A stretch of DNA of 64,000 bases from a virus. The notes below the pieces were generated by a model. It was not told the DNA's origin, ran no database searches, and saw only the letters and a list, made by a program, of their open reading frames with translations. Where the stretch lies: the IMG/VR virus record IMGVR_UViG_3300010885_018971, positions 26,796-90,795 of that record. The stretch is one strand, 5' to 3'. Every line of letters begins with the position of its first letter. The stretch's first letter is position 1. This document shows, in pieces, positions 30,995-42,900 of this stretch. The position numbers were made by a program, and so were the translations under genes.

Positions 30995-33492
30995 TGATTA
31001 CCAGACCTAAAGTATCTTCCCTGTTACCATCACAGGTTCCTGAGTTTGTCAGGGAAGACTACACAACATTCGTTGAATTCCTAAAAGCGTATTATGAATT
31101 CTTAGATCAAAATTATGATACGAATTTCACTACACTTAGAGATTTAGATAAAACTCTAGACTCATTTATTGATCAGTTTAAAAACGAACTTGCAATAAAT
31201 TTACCATATAGTGTTGTAAATGAAAGATTTTTATTAGAAAAAATTAAAGATCAGTACCTCGCTAAAGGTTCTGAGGCATCTTTTAAGTTATTATTTAAAA
31301 TTTTATTTGATAAAAAAGTAACTGTAGAATATCCATCAAAACAAATTCTTCGTGCATCTGATGGTAAGTGGAATCAAGACGTTGGTGTTTTTGCCAGAGT
31401 TAATGCTGGCAGTCCAGATGATATTGTTGGTAAGATTGTTGATGTAGTTACTCCAACTAAAATTCTAAGAGTTCAAGTTGATAAAAGGCAGTATGTTGAG
31501 GTTGAGGTTGATAATGTAACTCAGATTTCTGGTGATATCTATGAATTTTATATCGATCGTAGATTCTTTGGTAGTATCAATATTGGAGATTCTCTCCGCT
31601 ATGCAGATACTTTTGAAGCAACCATAGTACCAACAACAGCAAAAATTGAAATACAAAAACCTGGAAAGAAGTTTAAAGTAGGTGATTTATATCCTATTAA
31701 AAATGGTAATGGTAATGGTAGTATATTAAAAATATCTAGAGTTAGTGCTACTGGTGGCATTGAAGCTGCTGAATTTGTTAGATATGGCATTGGTTATGAA
31801 ACAGATTTTACTGCAAACATAATTCCAATATCTGGGACATCTGCCAACTCAAATTTATCTAGTAGTTTAACAATCTCTGGTGTTAGTCCAAATTATAGCA
31901 TTGGGTTCAATGAATCTACCGATGGATTTTTTGAACAGGGTATTATCAATATAACAGATTATACTGAAACTGGTGAATACTGGGATGGTACATATTCTGG
32001 GCAAATTATTCGTGAGTTCTTTGTTGATAACAAATACTCAGTTCTAGATCCAGATGAACCTGCATATGTTAAGATTAATCTTGGTGCATTAGCAAAATAT
32101 CCAGGATACTATACTACTAATGATGGTTTCTTGGATGATGCTATTTTTATTCAAGATAGTCGTTATTATCAGGCATTCGCCTATGTTCTTAAGATTGATG
32201 AGAGATTAGATACATATCGTTCTGCAGTTAAAACTTTAGTTCACCCAGCTGGTATGGCTTTGTTTGGTGAGTTTGATATCCGAAACGAATTTGATGCTGG
32301 AACATCTTTAGAATTTGCATTAAGATACCTTTTTGTTGCATTTCAAGATGAGCAGTTTATTGCAGACAATATATCTACAAAATTCTTAAATAAGACTCTA
32401 ATATCAGGGCATTTAATAAATGATAATGCAACACCAGAGCAAGAAGAAGCAATTCCTACTGATGTAAATTTCATTGAAACATCTAAGTTAATAAACAACA
32501 CAACTAGTAATTATGATGATGATGTAGAACCGAATGAAGTCTTCCCAGTAGAATCTCAATATTTAAATGCAGATGGACTAACATATAGAGATGGTATTAG
32601 CATAATTGATTTTAGTAAGCATGTTCAATCTGCTTACTTAAATGATGGAGTTACGTTAGATACCAATTTGGTAACAATGTTGGAAGATCCAGCAATAACT
32701 TTATCAAAACCTCTGCAGGATTCTTTCTCTATGGCGGAGACTATTTCGGCAATAGATATGTCGAAACTGCTATCATCTGGGCATTTAATAAATGATAATG
32801 CAACTACAGATTCTGAATCAGTAACTCCAACAGAGAGTTACGTAAGTTTACTATCTAAGCCGTTGGGCTCTCAATTACTTTACGATGAAATTACCACAGA
32901 AGATAGTAATGTTTCTATGGATACTATTCCAGACGCTTCTACTATTCTATTCAGTAAACTAGTGAATGATACTTTACTTTATGATGGTGTTACACTAGAT
33001 GACAATACATTCACTGTAACTGAAGATGACTATTTAAATGCAGATGGATTAACTTACCGAAAAGGTATTAGCACATTCGCTATTACTAAGGTATTTAATT
33101 CGCCTATTTACGACCACTATTTGTATGATGGTGCAGTTTTAGATACGGATACAGTTGCGCCATCTGAATCTATTTCAGCAATAGATATGTCTAAATCGCT
33201 ATCTACACATTATTTGTATGATGGTGTAACGAACGATAATAACGAAGTACCTATTTCAGACACTACTGGAACAGATTCAGCACGAACTGTTCCATATATT
33301 GTCCTAAATAAGTCTATTACTAACATAACCACGAATTACGATGGTGACTTAGATGATGAAACAATTACTGTGACTGGTGGAGGAGGAAATATATGGTTCA
33401 ACCCATATTCTGAACCTTATCCTGTTGCACAATCATACTTTTTAAACGATAGCGGAAACTATGTTGAAGGTGAATCCGCTTTTACTGGATAA
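30994..33492 (+). CDS. 7: gp7-like baseplate wedge protein with C-terminal repeats (832 aa)
   Basis: PSQVPEFVREDYTTFVEFLKAYYEFLDQ and GSEASFKLLFKILFDKKV at the N-terminus are conserved in wedge proteins that follow gp6 in cyanophage-like phages. From about residue 440 the sequence becomes repetitive: units such as GHLINDNAT, YLNDGVTLDTN, YLYDGV and YLNADGLTYR recur. T4 gp7 has 1032 residues and lies in the same relative position. The gp7 call is by context, since similarity to T4 gp7 is not evident. Confidence 0.6.
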   Translation: MITRPKVSSLLPSQVPEFVREDYTTFVEFLKAYYEFLDQNYDTNFTTLRDLDKTLDSFIDQFKNELAINLPYSVVNERFLLEKIKDQYLAKGSEASFKLLFKILFDKKVTVEYPSKQILRASDGKWNQDVGVFARVNAGSPDDIVGKIVDVVTPTKILRVQVDKRQYVEVEVDNVTQISGDIYEFYIDRRFFGSINIGDSLRYADTFEATIVPTTAKIEIQKPGKKFKVGDLYPIKNGNGNGSILKISRVSATGGIEAAEFVRYGIGYETDFTANIIPISGTSANSNLSSSLTISGVSPNYSIGFNESTDGFFEQGIINITDYTETGEYWDGTYSGQIIREFFVDNKYSVLDPDEPAYVKINLGALAKYPGYYTTNDGFLDDAIFIQDSRYYQAFAYVLKIDERLDTYRSAVKTLVHPAGMALFGEFDIRNEFDAGTSLEFALRYLFVAFQDEQFIADNISTKFLNKTLISGHLINDNATPEQEEAIPTDVNFIETSKLINNTTSNYDDDVEPNEVFPVESQYLNADGLTYRDGISIIDFSKHVQSAYLNDGVTLDTNLVTMLEDPAITLSKPLQDSFSMAETISAIDMSKLLSSGHLINDNATTDSESVTPTESYVSLLSKPLGSQLLYDEITTEDSNVSMDTIPDASTILFSKLVNDTLLYDGVTLDDNTFTVTEDDYLNADGLTYRKGISTFAITKVFNSPIYDHYLYDGAVLDTDTVAPSESISAIDMSKSLSTHYLYDGVTNDNNEVPISDTTGTDSARTVPYIVLNKSITNITTNYDGDLDDETITVTGGGGNIWFNPYSEPYPVAQSYFLNDSGNYVEGESAFTG

Positions 33493-33511
33493 TTACCACA
33501 AGGAGAATCTT

Positions 33512-33955
33512 ATGAACTTAAAAGAAAATTTAAAAGCTACTGGTGAACTTACAATTTCTGTTTTCACCCAAGACGGAAAATTAAAAGAATCCAAGAAAGT
33601 TCCAAACTTAGTTGTTACCGTTGGTAAAAACTATATTGCTAGTCGTATGGCTGGGACTGCTTCTACTGTTATGTCTCACATGGCAATTGGAACTGGAACT
33701 GGAACTCCAAGCGTAGGAAACACTACTCTAGGAACTGAAGCTGGTCGTGTTTCATTGGCATCATTTACTGCTTCCACAAATACTGTTACTGCAACAGCAA
33801 CATTCCCAGCTGCCACTGCTACTGGTGCTATCACTGAAGCTGCAATCTTTAATGATGGATCATCTGGTACTATGCTTTGCCGCACAACATTCCCTGTTGT
33901 TAATAAAGCTGCAGGTGATTCTATCGCTATCACTTGGGTTGTTACTGTAAGTTAA
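33512..33955 (+). CDS. small tail structural protein (147 aa)
   Basis: AAGGAG precedes the ATG at 33512, so the in-frame upstream extension is not used. The product has LKATGELTISVFTQDGKLKES and VGKNYIASRMAG at the N-terminus and a Thr/Ala-rich beta region with AITEAAIFNDGSSGTML. This pattern is common in small phage tail or baseplate proteins that decorate the wedge. The exact role is unknown. Confidence 0.65.
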   Translation: MNLKENLKATGELTISVFTQDGKLKESKKVPNLVVTVGKNYIASRMAGTASTVMSHMAIGTGTGTPSVGNTTLGTEAGRVSLASFTASTNTVTATATFPAATATGAITEAAIFNDGSSGTMLCRTTFPVVNKAAGDSIAITWVVTVS

Positions 33956-33971
33956 TTAAAAGAAAACACAA

Positions 33972-36899
33972 ATGGCTACATCTTCTTTAATGAAGACCTC
34001 TCTGCATAATTCTATTGCAGATGGTTTATATACTGAGATTATAACAAACTATTCAAGATATTATTATTTCTTGGGGAGAACTCTCACGTGGGAAGATGAG
34101 CTAACACCTCCAGAGCCAGTAGATAGTTATGCTTATGATTTACAAACTCGTAATGAAATTATCACAATGAAAGCGATTAAAGCTACTGACGTAGCTTATG
34201 TTGTTAATCGTATTGATTGGACTAGTGGAACAGTTTATGATCATTTTGACGATCAGTATTCAACTGAAGTCCAAGGTGTTAATTTAACTGATGGTGGATT
34301 TAGTTATGGTTCTGCGCCAAATGTTTACATTGGTTCAGAAGGTGCTGTACTTTGGGTTCCAAATACTGCATATGTTTATGGAGATATGATTAAAGTTTTA
34401 GCCAGTGGTAAAGTTTACATAGTTACTAATACAGGAATTACTGGATCTACTGCTCCAAGTCATACCACAGGATCTCAATTAAATGGAACGGCATCTTTAG
34501 ATTATGTAAATCATAATGATGCTGGTGGATCTGGTGCAACGGCAGAATCTACTGTTCTTGATGGTTCTGTTATTGACATTAGCTTAACCAATCGTGGTAG
34601 AGGATATATTTCCAATCCATCAATTACAATTATTGGTGGTGGCGGTGGTGGCGCAATTGCAACTGGTGTAGTTACAATTGCTGCTTCTGGAACGCAGAAA
34701 GTGGAAAATTCTCAATTTTATGTTGTCACTGATGAATTCAATGTGTATCAATGTATTGATAATAATGATGGAACTCCATCAGTGATAAAACCAACTGGAA
34801 CTTCTATTGATGTAGTCAAAACTAGCGATGACTATATTTGGAAATTTCTTTACAATATACCGATCGCTTTAAGAAATAAATTTTTTACAGATTCTTACAT
34901 GCCAGTTCTAACTGCATTAAGAGATCAATTTTATTCTTCTGGAACTTTAAAAACTATCCGTATTAATCAAGCAGGAAGTGGATATAGTTATGGAACTATT
35001 ACGATACAGGGGGATGGTAATTCTTCTGGAGAAGCATTATATTTAACTGATCATTCTTTCACTGCTGGTGGTTCTGGTTATTCAACACCAACTATTTCTA
35101 TTGATCCTCCATTCAATGGGGTATCTCCATGGCTTTCTCAACAATCTCCTATTGTTGGTCAGTATTTAAGTTATGGTAATAATATATACCTAGTTTCAGT
35201 TGGTGGAACTACATCAACAGTTGGTCCAATTCATCGTTTTGGTACAGTAGAAAATGGAACAACTGCATTAACATATGCTGGCACTACAGTTACAGCAGAA
35301 GCTGTTGTAGAAGATGGCGAGATTACTGATCTTATTGTATATGGTATGTTAAGAGACATACAAATTCTTAGTGGTGGCTCAGGATACACTCAAGCACCAA
35401 CAGTTTATTTTGATGGTGGTGGCGGTTCAGCTGCCTCAGCAACAGCAGTATTACAAAATGGATCAATAATTCGTGTAATCATCACAGATCCAGGATATGA
35501 TTATATAACTGCTCCAGATATTACATTCGGTACTTCATGGGCACCATCAACAAGTGTTAGTATTGGTGATCAGATTTATTATTCAACTAGACTTTATACT
35601 GTTACTGGTTCAGGAACTACTGGTGTTACTGCACCAGTACACTTGTCTGGATCAGCATCAAATGGTACTGCAACCCTAGATTATGCTGGAGCTCAGGCAA
35701 CTGCAAGTACTTTGATTAAATATGGGGCTGGTTACTCAGATATTCCAACAATTACTATTACAGAAGAACTTGGTGAAGGCGCAGCATTTTATTTCACTGG
35801 CATAAAATCAGAAGCTAAATTAATACCAATTTTTGCAGCAGATACTTTGGGACAAGAGTGGCAAGATAGCACCACATATACCTTAGGGTTAAAAGTTTGG
35901 TATAGTAATAGATTATATACAGTAATAACTGGTGGTATCAGTGGGGTTGTTGAGCCAACTCATACAGCAGGTTCAATAACTAATGGTACTTGCACGTTTA
36001 GATTTGAAGGTTATTTTGGTCAATTGATTGGTGTGCAAGTTGATGATCCAGGAGTCGGATACACTTATGCCAATTTGAGTATCACTGGCGATGGCGAAGA
36101 TGCAGAAGTTGTTGCAGACTTATCTCCAGGTGATGTTAATACTCTTCAAGCAAATATTGAATTACTAACTGTAGATGGTAAAATATTAAACTGTCCAATT
36201 ATTTCAAGTGGTTATGGTTATGGCTTTGCCACAGTTACAATCACTGGAGACGGCACTGGTGCTGTAGCAGAAGCTATTATTAGTAATGGTGCAATTGAAC
36301 GTATTAATATTACTAGCAGTGGATCTGGATATCGTAAGGCAACTGTTACCATTACTGGTACAGGATTTGGTGCACAGGCAAGAGCAATTATTGGTCCATA
36401 TGGTGGATATGGAAAAGAAGCGCTAAATAATTTATACGCTCGCACATTAATGTTCTATAGTAATATTTCTCAAGATAGGAATCAGGGATTTAATGTAAAT
36501 AATGACTATCGTCAGATTGGTATTATTAAGGGACCAAGGCAATATTCAAACACTCAACCATTGACTCTTATTTTAGCGTCGGCATGCTGGGTTATTTCTG
36601 GTGTAGCAAACCCTACCCTCTTCCCAATAGATTCTATCATTTATAAAACTAGTGATTCTACTAGATTTAGAATTGTTACTAATACGGGATCATCATTGCT
36701 ACTTCAATCCATGGACAACGCATTAATTACAACTGGAGATGCATTTACTAATGATAACTCAGATTTATTCGCATCAACTTCAGTGACTCCTCCAAACGTA
36801 GATAAATATTCTGGAGACTTACTGTTTATCGACAATAAACAAGCGTTTACGCCTACAAATGATGAAGCAGTTACCCTTAGAACTGTTATTAGGTTCTAA
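33972..36899 (+). CDS. 8: gp8-like baseplate wedge protein with repeated inserts (975 aa)
   Basis: NYSRYYYFLGRTLTWEDELTPPEPVDS at the N-terminus, DDYIWKFLYNIP in the middle and NDYRQIGIIKGPRQY near residue 855 are gp8 signatures. T4 gp8 is only 334 residues. The extra length comes from about four copies of a module with GxxxYxVT..G.TG.TAP.H..G...NGTA.L and from GSGY...TITG.G repeats. gp8 links wedges and long tail fibres. The inserted modules may be exposed decorations. Confidence 0.75.
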   Translation: MATSSLMKTSLHNSIADGLYTEIITNYSRYYYFLGRTLTWEDELTPPEPVDSYAYDLQTRNEIITMKAIKATDVAYVVNRIDWTSGTVYDHFDDQYSTEVQGVNLTDGGFSYGSAPNVYIGSEGAVLWVPNTAYVYGDMIKVLASGKVYIVTNTGITGSTAPSHTTGSQLNGTASLDYVNHNDAGGSGATAESTVLDGSVIDISLTNRGRGYISNPSITIIGGGGGGAIATGVVTIAASGTQKVENSQFYVVTDEFNVYQCIDNNDGTPSVIKPTGTSIDVVKTSDDYIWKFLYNIPIALRNKFFTDSYMPVLTALRDQFYSSGTLKTIRINQAGSGYSYGTITIQGDGNSSGEALYLTDHSFTAGGSGYSTPTISIDPPFNGVSPWLSQQSPIVGQYLSYGNNIYLVSVGGTTSTVGPIHRFGTVENGTTALTYAGTTVTAEAVVEDGEITDLIVYGMLRDIQILSGGSGYTQAPTVYFDGGGGSAASATAVLQNGSIIRVIITDPGYDYITAPDITFGTSWAPSTSVSIGDQIYYSTRLYTVTGSGTTGVTAPVHLSGSASNGTATLDYAGAQATASTLIKYGAGYSDIPTITITEELGEGAAFYFTGIKSEAKLIPIFAADTLGQEWQDSTTYTLGLKVWYSNRLYTVITGGISGVVEPTHTAGSITNGTCTFRFEGYFGQLIGVQVDDPGVGYTYANLSITGDGEDAEVVADLSPGDVNTLQANIELLTVDGKILNCPIISSGYGYGFATVTITGDGTGAVAEAIISNGAIERINITSSGSGYRKATVTITGTGFGAQARAIIGPYGGYGKEALNNLYARTLMFYSNISQDRNQGFNVNNDYRQIGIIKGPRQYSNTQPLTLILASACWVISGVANPTLFPIDSIIYKTSDSTRFRIVTNTGSSLLLQSMDNALITTGDAFTNDNSDLFASTSVTPPNVDKYSGDLLFIDNKQAFTPTNDEAVTLRTVIRF

Positions 36900-36905
36900 T
36901 AAATA
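36898..36905 (+). promoter_or_regulatory. late-promoter-like box AATAAATA
   Basis: AATAAATA begins within the gp8 stop region and lies 31 bases before the ATG at 36937. It matches the NTAAATA class seen at other structural genes. Confidence 0.35.
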
Positions 36906-36936
36906 TAAAAGATTACTTACAGGATAGAGATCAACA

Positions 36937-39900
36937 ATGTTAGATTTTAACACCGAACCGTATAATGATGACTTTGATGAAAACAATAAATTCTACAGAA
37001 TTTTGTTTCGTCCAAGTTTTGCTGTTCAAGCCAGAGAATTAACTCAGCTACAAACAATTCTACAAAATCAAATTTCCCGTCAGGGTGACCACCTCTTTAA
37101 AGAAGGTGCTATGGTCATTCCAGGACAGATCTCTCTTGACACAAAATATAATTATGTTAAATTGCAGGTATTTAACTCTGCTGGTGATGTAACTGAAACA
37201 TTCGTTTCTAATTTGCAAGATAAAACTTTGGTTGGAACATCTGGCATTACTGCCCAAGTATTAAATGTTGTAAGTGCAGAAGGCGCAGACCCAACTACGA
37301 TTTACGTTCGTTATACATCCACTGGAGATGATAATACTACAAAGGTTTTTGCTAATGGTGAGATATTAACCGCAACAGATGACAGTTATACTGTAACTGC
37401 TTATGCCTCAGGTGCTACTGGGGTTGGTTCTGCTGCAACTGTACAACGTGGTGTTTACTATGTTAATGGTTTCTTTGTTCTTTGTGACACGCAAACAATT
37501 CTTCTGGACAAATATACTAATAATCCTTCTTATCGTATTGGTCTAAATGTTATTGAATCTAAATTAACTCCAGAAGATACTGGATATGAGATGCTTCTGG
37601 ACAATGCTCAGAATAGTTTTAACTATGCTGCTCCAGGTGCTCATCGTTACTTTATTGATTTAATTCTAACTAAACTTGCTGAAGATTCAGAAGAAGATGA
37701 TGGTTTTATTGAACTCTTATCGACGACTGAAGGACAAGTTAAACGTGAAGTTACTAAAACTGCTTATGCAGAAATTGAAAAAACACTGGCTCGTCGTACA
37801 TATGATGAGTCTGGTAATTATACAATTAAACCTTTTGCACTCGATGTTCGCGAGCATCGTAGCAATGAACGTGGTCAGTGGTTAGAGAATACTGCTTATT
37901 TAATTGGCGACGTAGTTACTAATGGTGGAATCACGTACGCTGCTAAGAATTCTGCAACTTCAGTTAATATTCCTCCAACACATACTAGTGGAACATCTTA
38001 TGATGGAACATCTTCTAGTGGTGTAAATTGGGAATATAATTTAAAACCAACATATAATCGTGGTATCTATACCCCAGAAAATGGTGGGGATGAAGCTAAA
38101 TTAGCTATCGGTATGGAGCCAGGAAAGGCATACGTTCAGGGATATGAGATCGAAAAGATCGCAACTGAATATGTTACTGTTGATAAAGCAAGAACATCAG
38201 TTCAAGTTACTGATAGTTATCTAAATACTCCACTTGGTAATTTTGTTTACGTAACAAATATTAACTCATTACCGCCATTCGATTCAACGACTGGCTGCCC
38301 AAAGATTATAATCTATAATAGATTCACTTCTTCTGTTGGTGTTGCTCCAACAAGTGCAACCGCAATTGGTACTGCTCGTGTTCGTGGTATTGAATGGCAC
38401 AGTGGCACTATTGGCCAGCAAACAGCAGTATACAAATTATATCTATTTGATGTAAGTATTACTTCTGGTTATGATTTTGACCGCGACGCAAAGGCATTCT
38501 ATTATAGTCGTTCAGATACTAATTTAAACTTTACTGCTAATGTTAATGCAGTAACTTTAAATTTAGTGGGTTCAGCAACAACTTATAGCAGCTATCCAAC
38601 TAAAGGTGCTTCTACTTCATTGACTGGTATTGGCTCAGCATGGTCGGGTGGCACACTAACAAGCCCAGCACTTAAAGTTGGTGACTATATTTACGTAGGT
38701 TCTTCAGCAAATATCCGTAGAGTAGTAACAGTTACTAGTAATGGAGTTATCGTTGTAGATTCTTCAGTTACTGTTGATGGTGGAATTATTAGTTTAGTTA
38801 AAACTAAAATGCAAGAGCCAACAAACAATACTCTTATCTTCCCACTACCAAACTACGCTATTAAATCTGTTCGTGATGCAAGTTCCGCAAAACAGATTAT
38901 TTACTATGGTATGCAATACCTTAGTGGGACTACTGGTTCTGGTTCTGGTGGTTCTTGTACTCTAACTATTAATACTACTGCTGGTGTATTTGCAGAATCT
39001 ACAGAACCAGATAACTATATTGTTGTTTGGTATGATGCAAGTGCAGGCGGTGTAGTTGTTTTACCAACTTCTATTAGTGCAGGTGGTTCTTCATCTATTA
39101 CATTCACTCTTCCAGATACTTACGCTTCTTCTAACTTTATTGTAATGGCAACAATTAAGAAGATTGGTTCTGATGGTGGTGAAAAAACTAAAACTCTACA
39201 AACAACTACTCAAACATATACTACTCAAGCAACAGCTACGAAGGCTATCTTGTCATTGGGTAAAGCTGACGTATTTCGAATTAAATCCATTATGATGGAT
39301 ACTGGAAATTTCACTAGTCCGAGTGGTACTTATGGTATTAGCATCTATGATCGTTACGACTTCGATAATGGTCAACGTGATGAATACTATGATGTAGGTA
39401 GATTGTTCCTAAAGCATTCTTATTCAGCACCTACTGCTCCAATCTCTGTTGAGTTTGAGTATTTCTCTCATTCATCTGGCGATTACTTTACAATCAATTC
39501 ATATCCAGGAACAGTTCGTGTAAACGATATTCCTTCATATAATGGCATTTCATTGCGTGATGTATTAGATTTCCGCCCTAGAATTGGTGACGCTGGAACA
39601 ATATTCTCTGGTTCTGGTTCATCATTCTCAATGCCACCTAAACGTGGTCAAGATATTACGGTAGATTATTCATACTACCTATCTCGTAAGGATAAAATTG
39701 CAATTAGTCGAGATGGTTCATTCTTTAATGTTGCGGGTGTTCCTGCCTTAGTTCCAGGTGAACCATTAGATCCTGCAATTGGTATGGTTCTTTATAAACT
39801 GTCACTTGAGCCATATACTTTTGGCACATCAAACGCTAATATTATTGTTGATCAGGTTGACAATAAGCGTTATACCATGCGTGATATTGGTAAACTAGAA

Positions 39901-42900
39901 AAACGTATTGATAATTTAGAGTACTACACATCTTTGTCTTTACTAGAACAAGAAACTAAAGGGTTGTCAATCACTGATGCCAATGGACTTGAGAGATTCA
40001 AGAATGGTTTTATTGTTGATTCGTTTACTGGACATAACGTAGGTAATGTACTATCCCCAGACTATCTCTGCTCTGTTGATATGCAGAATGGCGAATTACG
40101 TCCATTCTATAATATTAATAATGTAAATTTGATTGAAAGCATCTCAAACGATAATGATCGTACCACTGCTGGTTATAAAGTTTATGGAGATCTTATTACG
40201 CTTCCTGTTACTGATCATATTCCTTTGGTTAAGCAACAATATGCTTCTCGTATAGAGAACATTAATCCATTCGCAATCTTTACTTTCTTGGGTGATATTA
40301 AACTTAACCCATCATCTGATGATTGGTTTGAAACACAACGTGCTCCAGATATTGTTCGTAACGTAGAAGGTAACTTCAATACTATTGCAGCACTTGCAAC
40401 TCAGGCTGGTATTCTTGGAACTATCTGGAACGCATGGCAAGTTAACTGGATAGGTCAATCAGTTCCAGTTGGTGGAGCATTGATTCAATATACAACAGGC
40501 GATAACTGGGCGTCACGTGGGTACATGGGTGATACTACTGGATCTAATGTTGGATCTGGTGCAGCAGTCTATCTTGATGTAAATGAATTTAATAATCGTT
40601 TTGGTGGTGGCGGAAGTGGTCCAGCACGTCAGGTTTTTGTCTCGACTACTGCACAAACTATTTCTAGATCTAGACAAGGTGTTAAATCTACACTTGCAGT
40701 TCAGATGGAACGTCAAGTTGTTGACGACAAAATAATTTCAACTACGTTAATTCCTTACATTCGTAGACGTAACGTGTTGGTTCAGGTTAAGAAATTAAAA
40801 CCAAATACAAGATTTTATCCTTATTTCGATGATATTTCCGTAAGTGCATATTGCACCCCATCTTCTTATATTACATATACACTGCCGTCTTTAACATCAA
40901 CAGATTTTGAAACATCAAAGAATTCAGGTAGCCTAGCTTCTGAAACAGCACGTACTATTGATACTAATTCTGGTGCGTTTACTGCTGATGCTGCAGGTAA
41001 TACTTGTTTGAATATTGGTGATGTTATTACTGGTGCATCTTCTGCTGCAACTGCTGTAGTTGTTGGCAGAGAATATGATTCAGATACTGGAATTAGAAGA
41101 CTTCACGTAATGAACATAAAGGGAACTTTTACTGTAAGTGAAACAATCTCTGGTTCTATTTCTGGTGCTGTTGGTACTGTTACTGCTCGCGAAAGTAATA
41201 AAACTCAAGGTGGTAATTTAATTACTAACGGTAGTGGTGAACTAAACTTTGTATTCTTTATTCCAGATAATGATAATATTAAGTTCCGTACTGGTACTCG
41301 TGAGTTCAAACTTCTAGATGTTAGCACTGTTAATGGTCAACAATCATCTTCTGCTAAAGTTCAATACGAAGCAAAAGGTATCCTAGAAACTAAACAACAG
41401 ACTGTTCTTTCTATCCGTAACGCACACATTATTCAAGAAATTGTTAACGAGAATGATACTGTTACTAAAACCATTGAACGTGTTGCCCGTGATACTGGTT
41501 GGTATGACCCATTGGCTCAGACTTTCTTGGTTCAATCCAAGGGTGGCGCTTTCTTAAGTAAAGTAGATATCTTTTTTGCAACTAAGGATAGTAAACTTCC
41601 AGTAACATTGCAAATTCGCGATGTTGTAAATGGATATCCAGGTAAACGTATTCTACCATTCTCTGAAGTCACATTGAAATCAGAGCAGGTAAATATCTCT
41701 AGCACTACTGTTGCAATGACAGATGGTTCTGGAACAAACTATCCTAAGTATGACACTCCAACTACGTTCACGTTTCCATCTCCTGTATATGTTCAGGATG
41801 GAGGTGAGTACTGTATTGTATTGGCTTCTGATTCAAGCAACTATAAAGTTTGGATTAGTCAGATGGGTGATCAGATCCCAGATTCTTCAAGAACTATTTC
41901 TGAACAACCTTATGCTGGCGTTCTATTCAAATCACAAAATGCTTCCACTTGGACAGCAAACCAAGATCAAGATTTGAAGTTTACTGTTTATCGTGCTAAA
42001 TTTGATATTCTTGCACAGGGTAGCGTTGTATTTACAAACGATGTTCTACCAATGAAAGTTATTGACCTAGATCCTTTCCAAACTGTATCTGGAACTAACA
42101 AGGTTCGTGTTTGGCATCGTGATCATGGATTATTTGTTAACTCTAAAGTTACTTTAGATAATCTAGATACTACAGTTTATGCTGGAACTACTTCTTCTGG
42201 TGGAACTATTACTTGCTCAACATCAAGTACTACAGTTACTGGTATTGGTACATTGTTTATTGATGACTTCACTGCTTCTGGTGCCGCACTATTCCGTGCA
42301 TCTGATGGTAAGTGTATCGGTATCGTTGATCATGTGACTAATGATACTACTTTAGTATTGAAAGCAACTGCTTCAGTTACAATAAGTTCTGGAGTTGCAT
42401 ACAAATATGCTCTTCCAGTAAATGGAATTCCAGTAACAGAATTGTATAAAGATGTTCTTGGCGCAACGATTACGCATAACATTACTGATGTTGATTTAGA
42501 TTCTTACGTAATTGAAGTTACAAGTAATGCAGATACTACTGGCTACACAGGTGGAGAAACTGTTCGTGCTGGACATAACGTAGTCTATGATATCGTTCAA
42601 CCAAGCGTTCAGGCACAAAACTTCTCAGATACACGTTGTGACTTTACGCTGAAGACTACTTCTGGTAAATCAGTTGATGGTTCAGAATCTCCTTATGTTG
42701 TTGGAGATTATTATGGTGTCATCCCGAATGATAGTAACTATCTCTATGCACCAGCTGTTGTTGCTTCAACTGTTAACGAAGATGCATTTGTAAGTCAGAA
42801 ATCTGTTTACTTGCAAGCTGCAATTTCAACCACAAATGATGCTCTATCTCCTATCATTGATACGCATAGAACTTCATTGATTGCAATTTCTAATAAGTTA

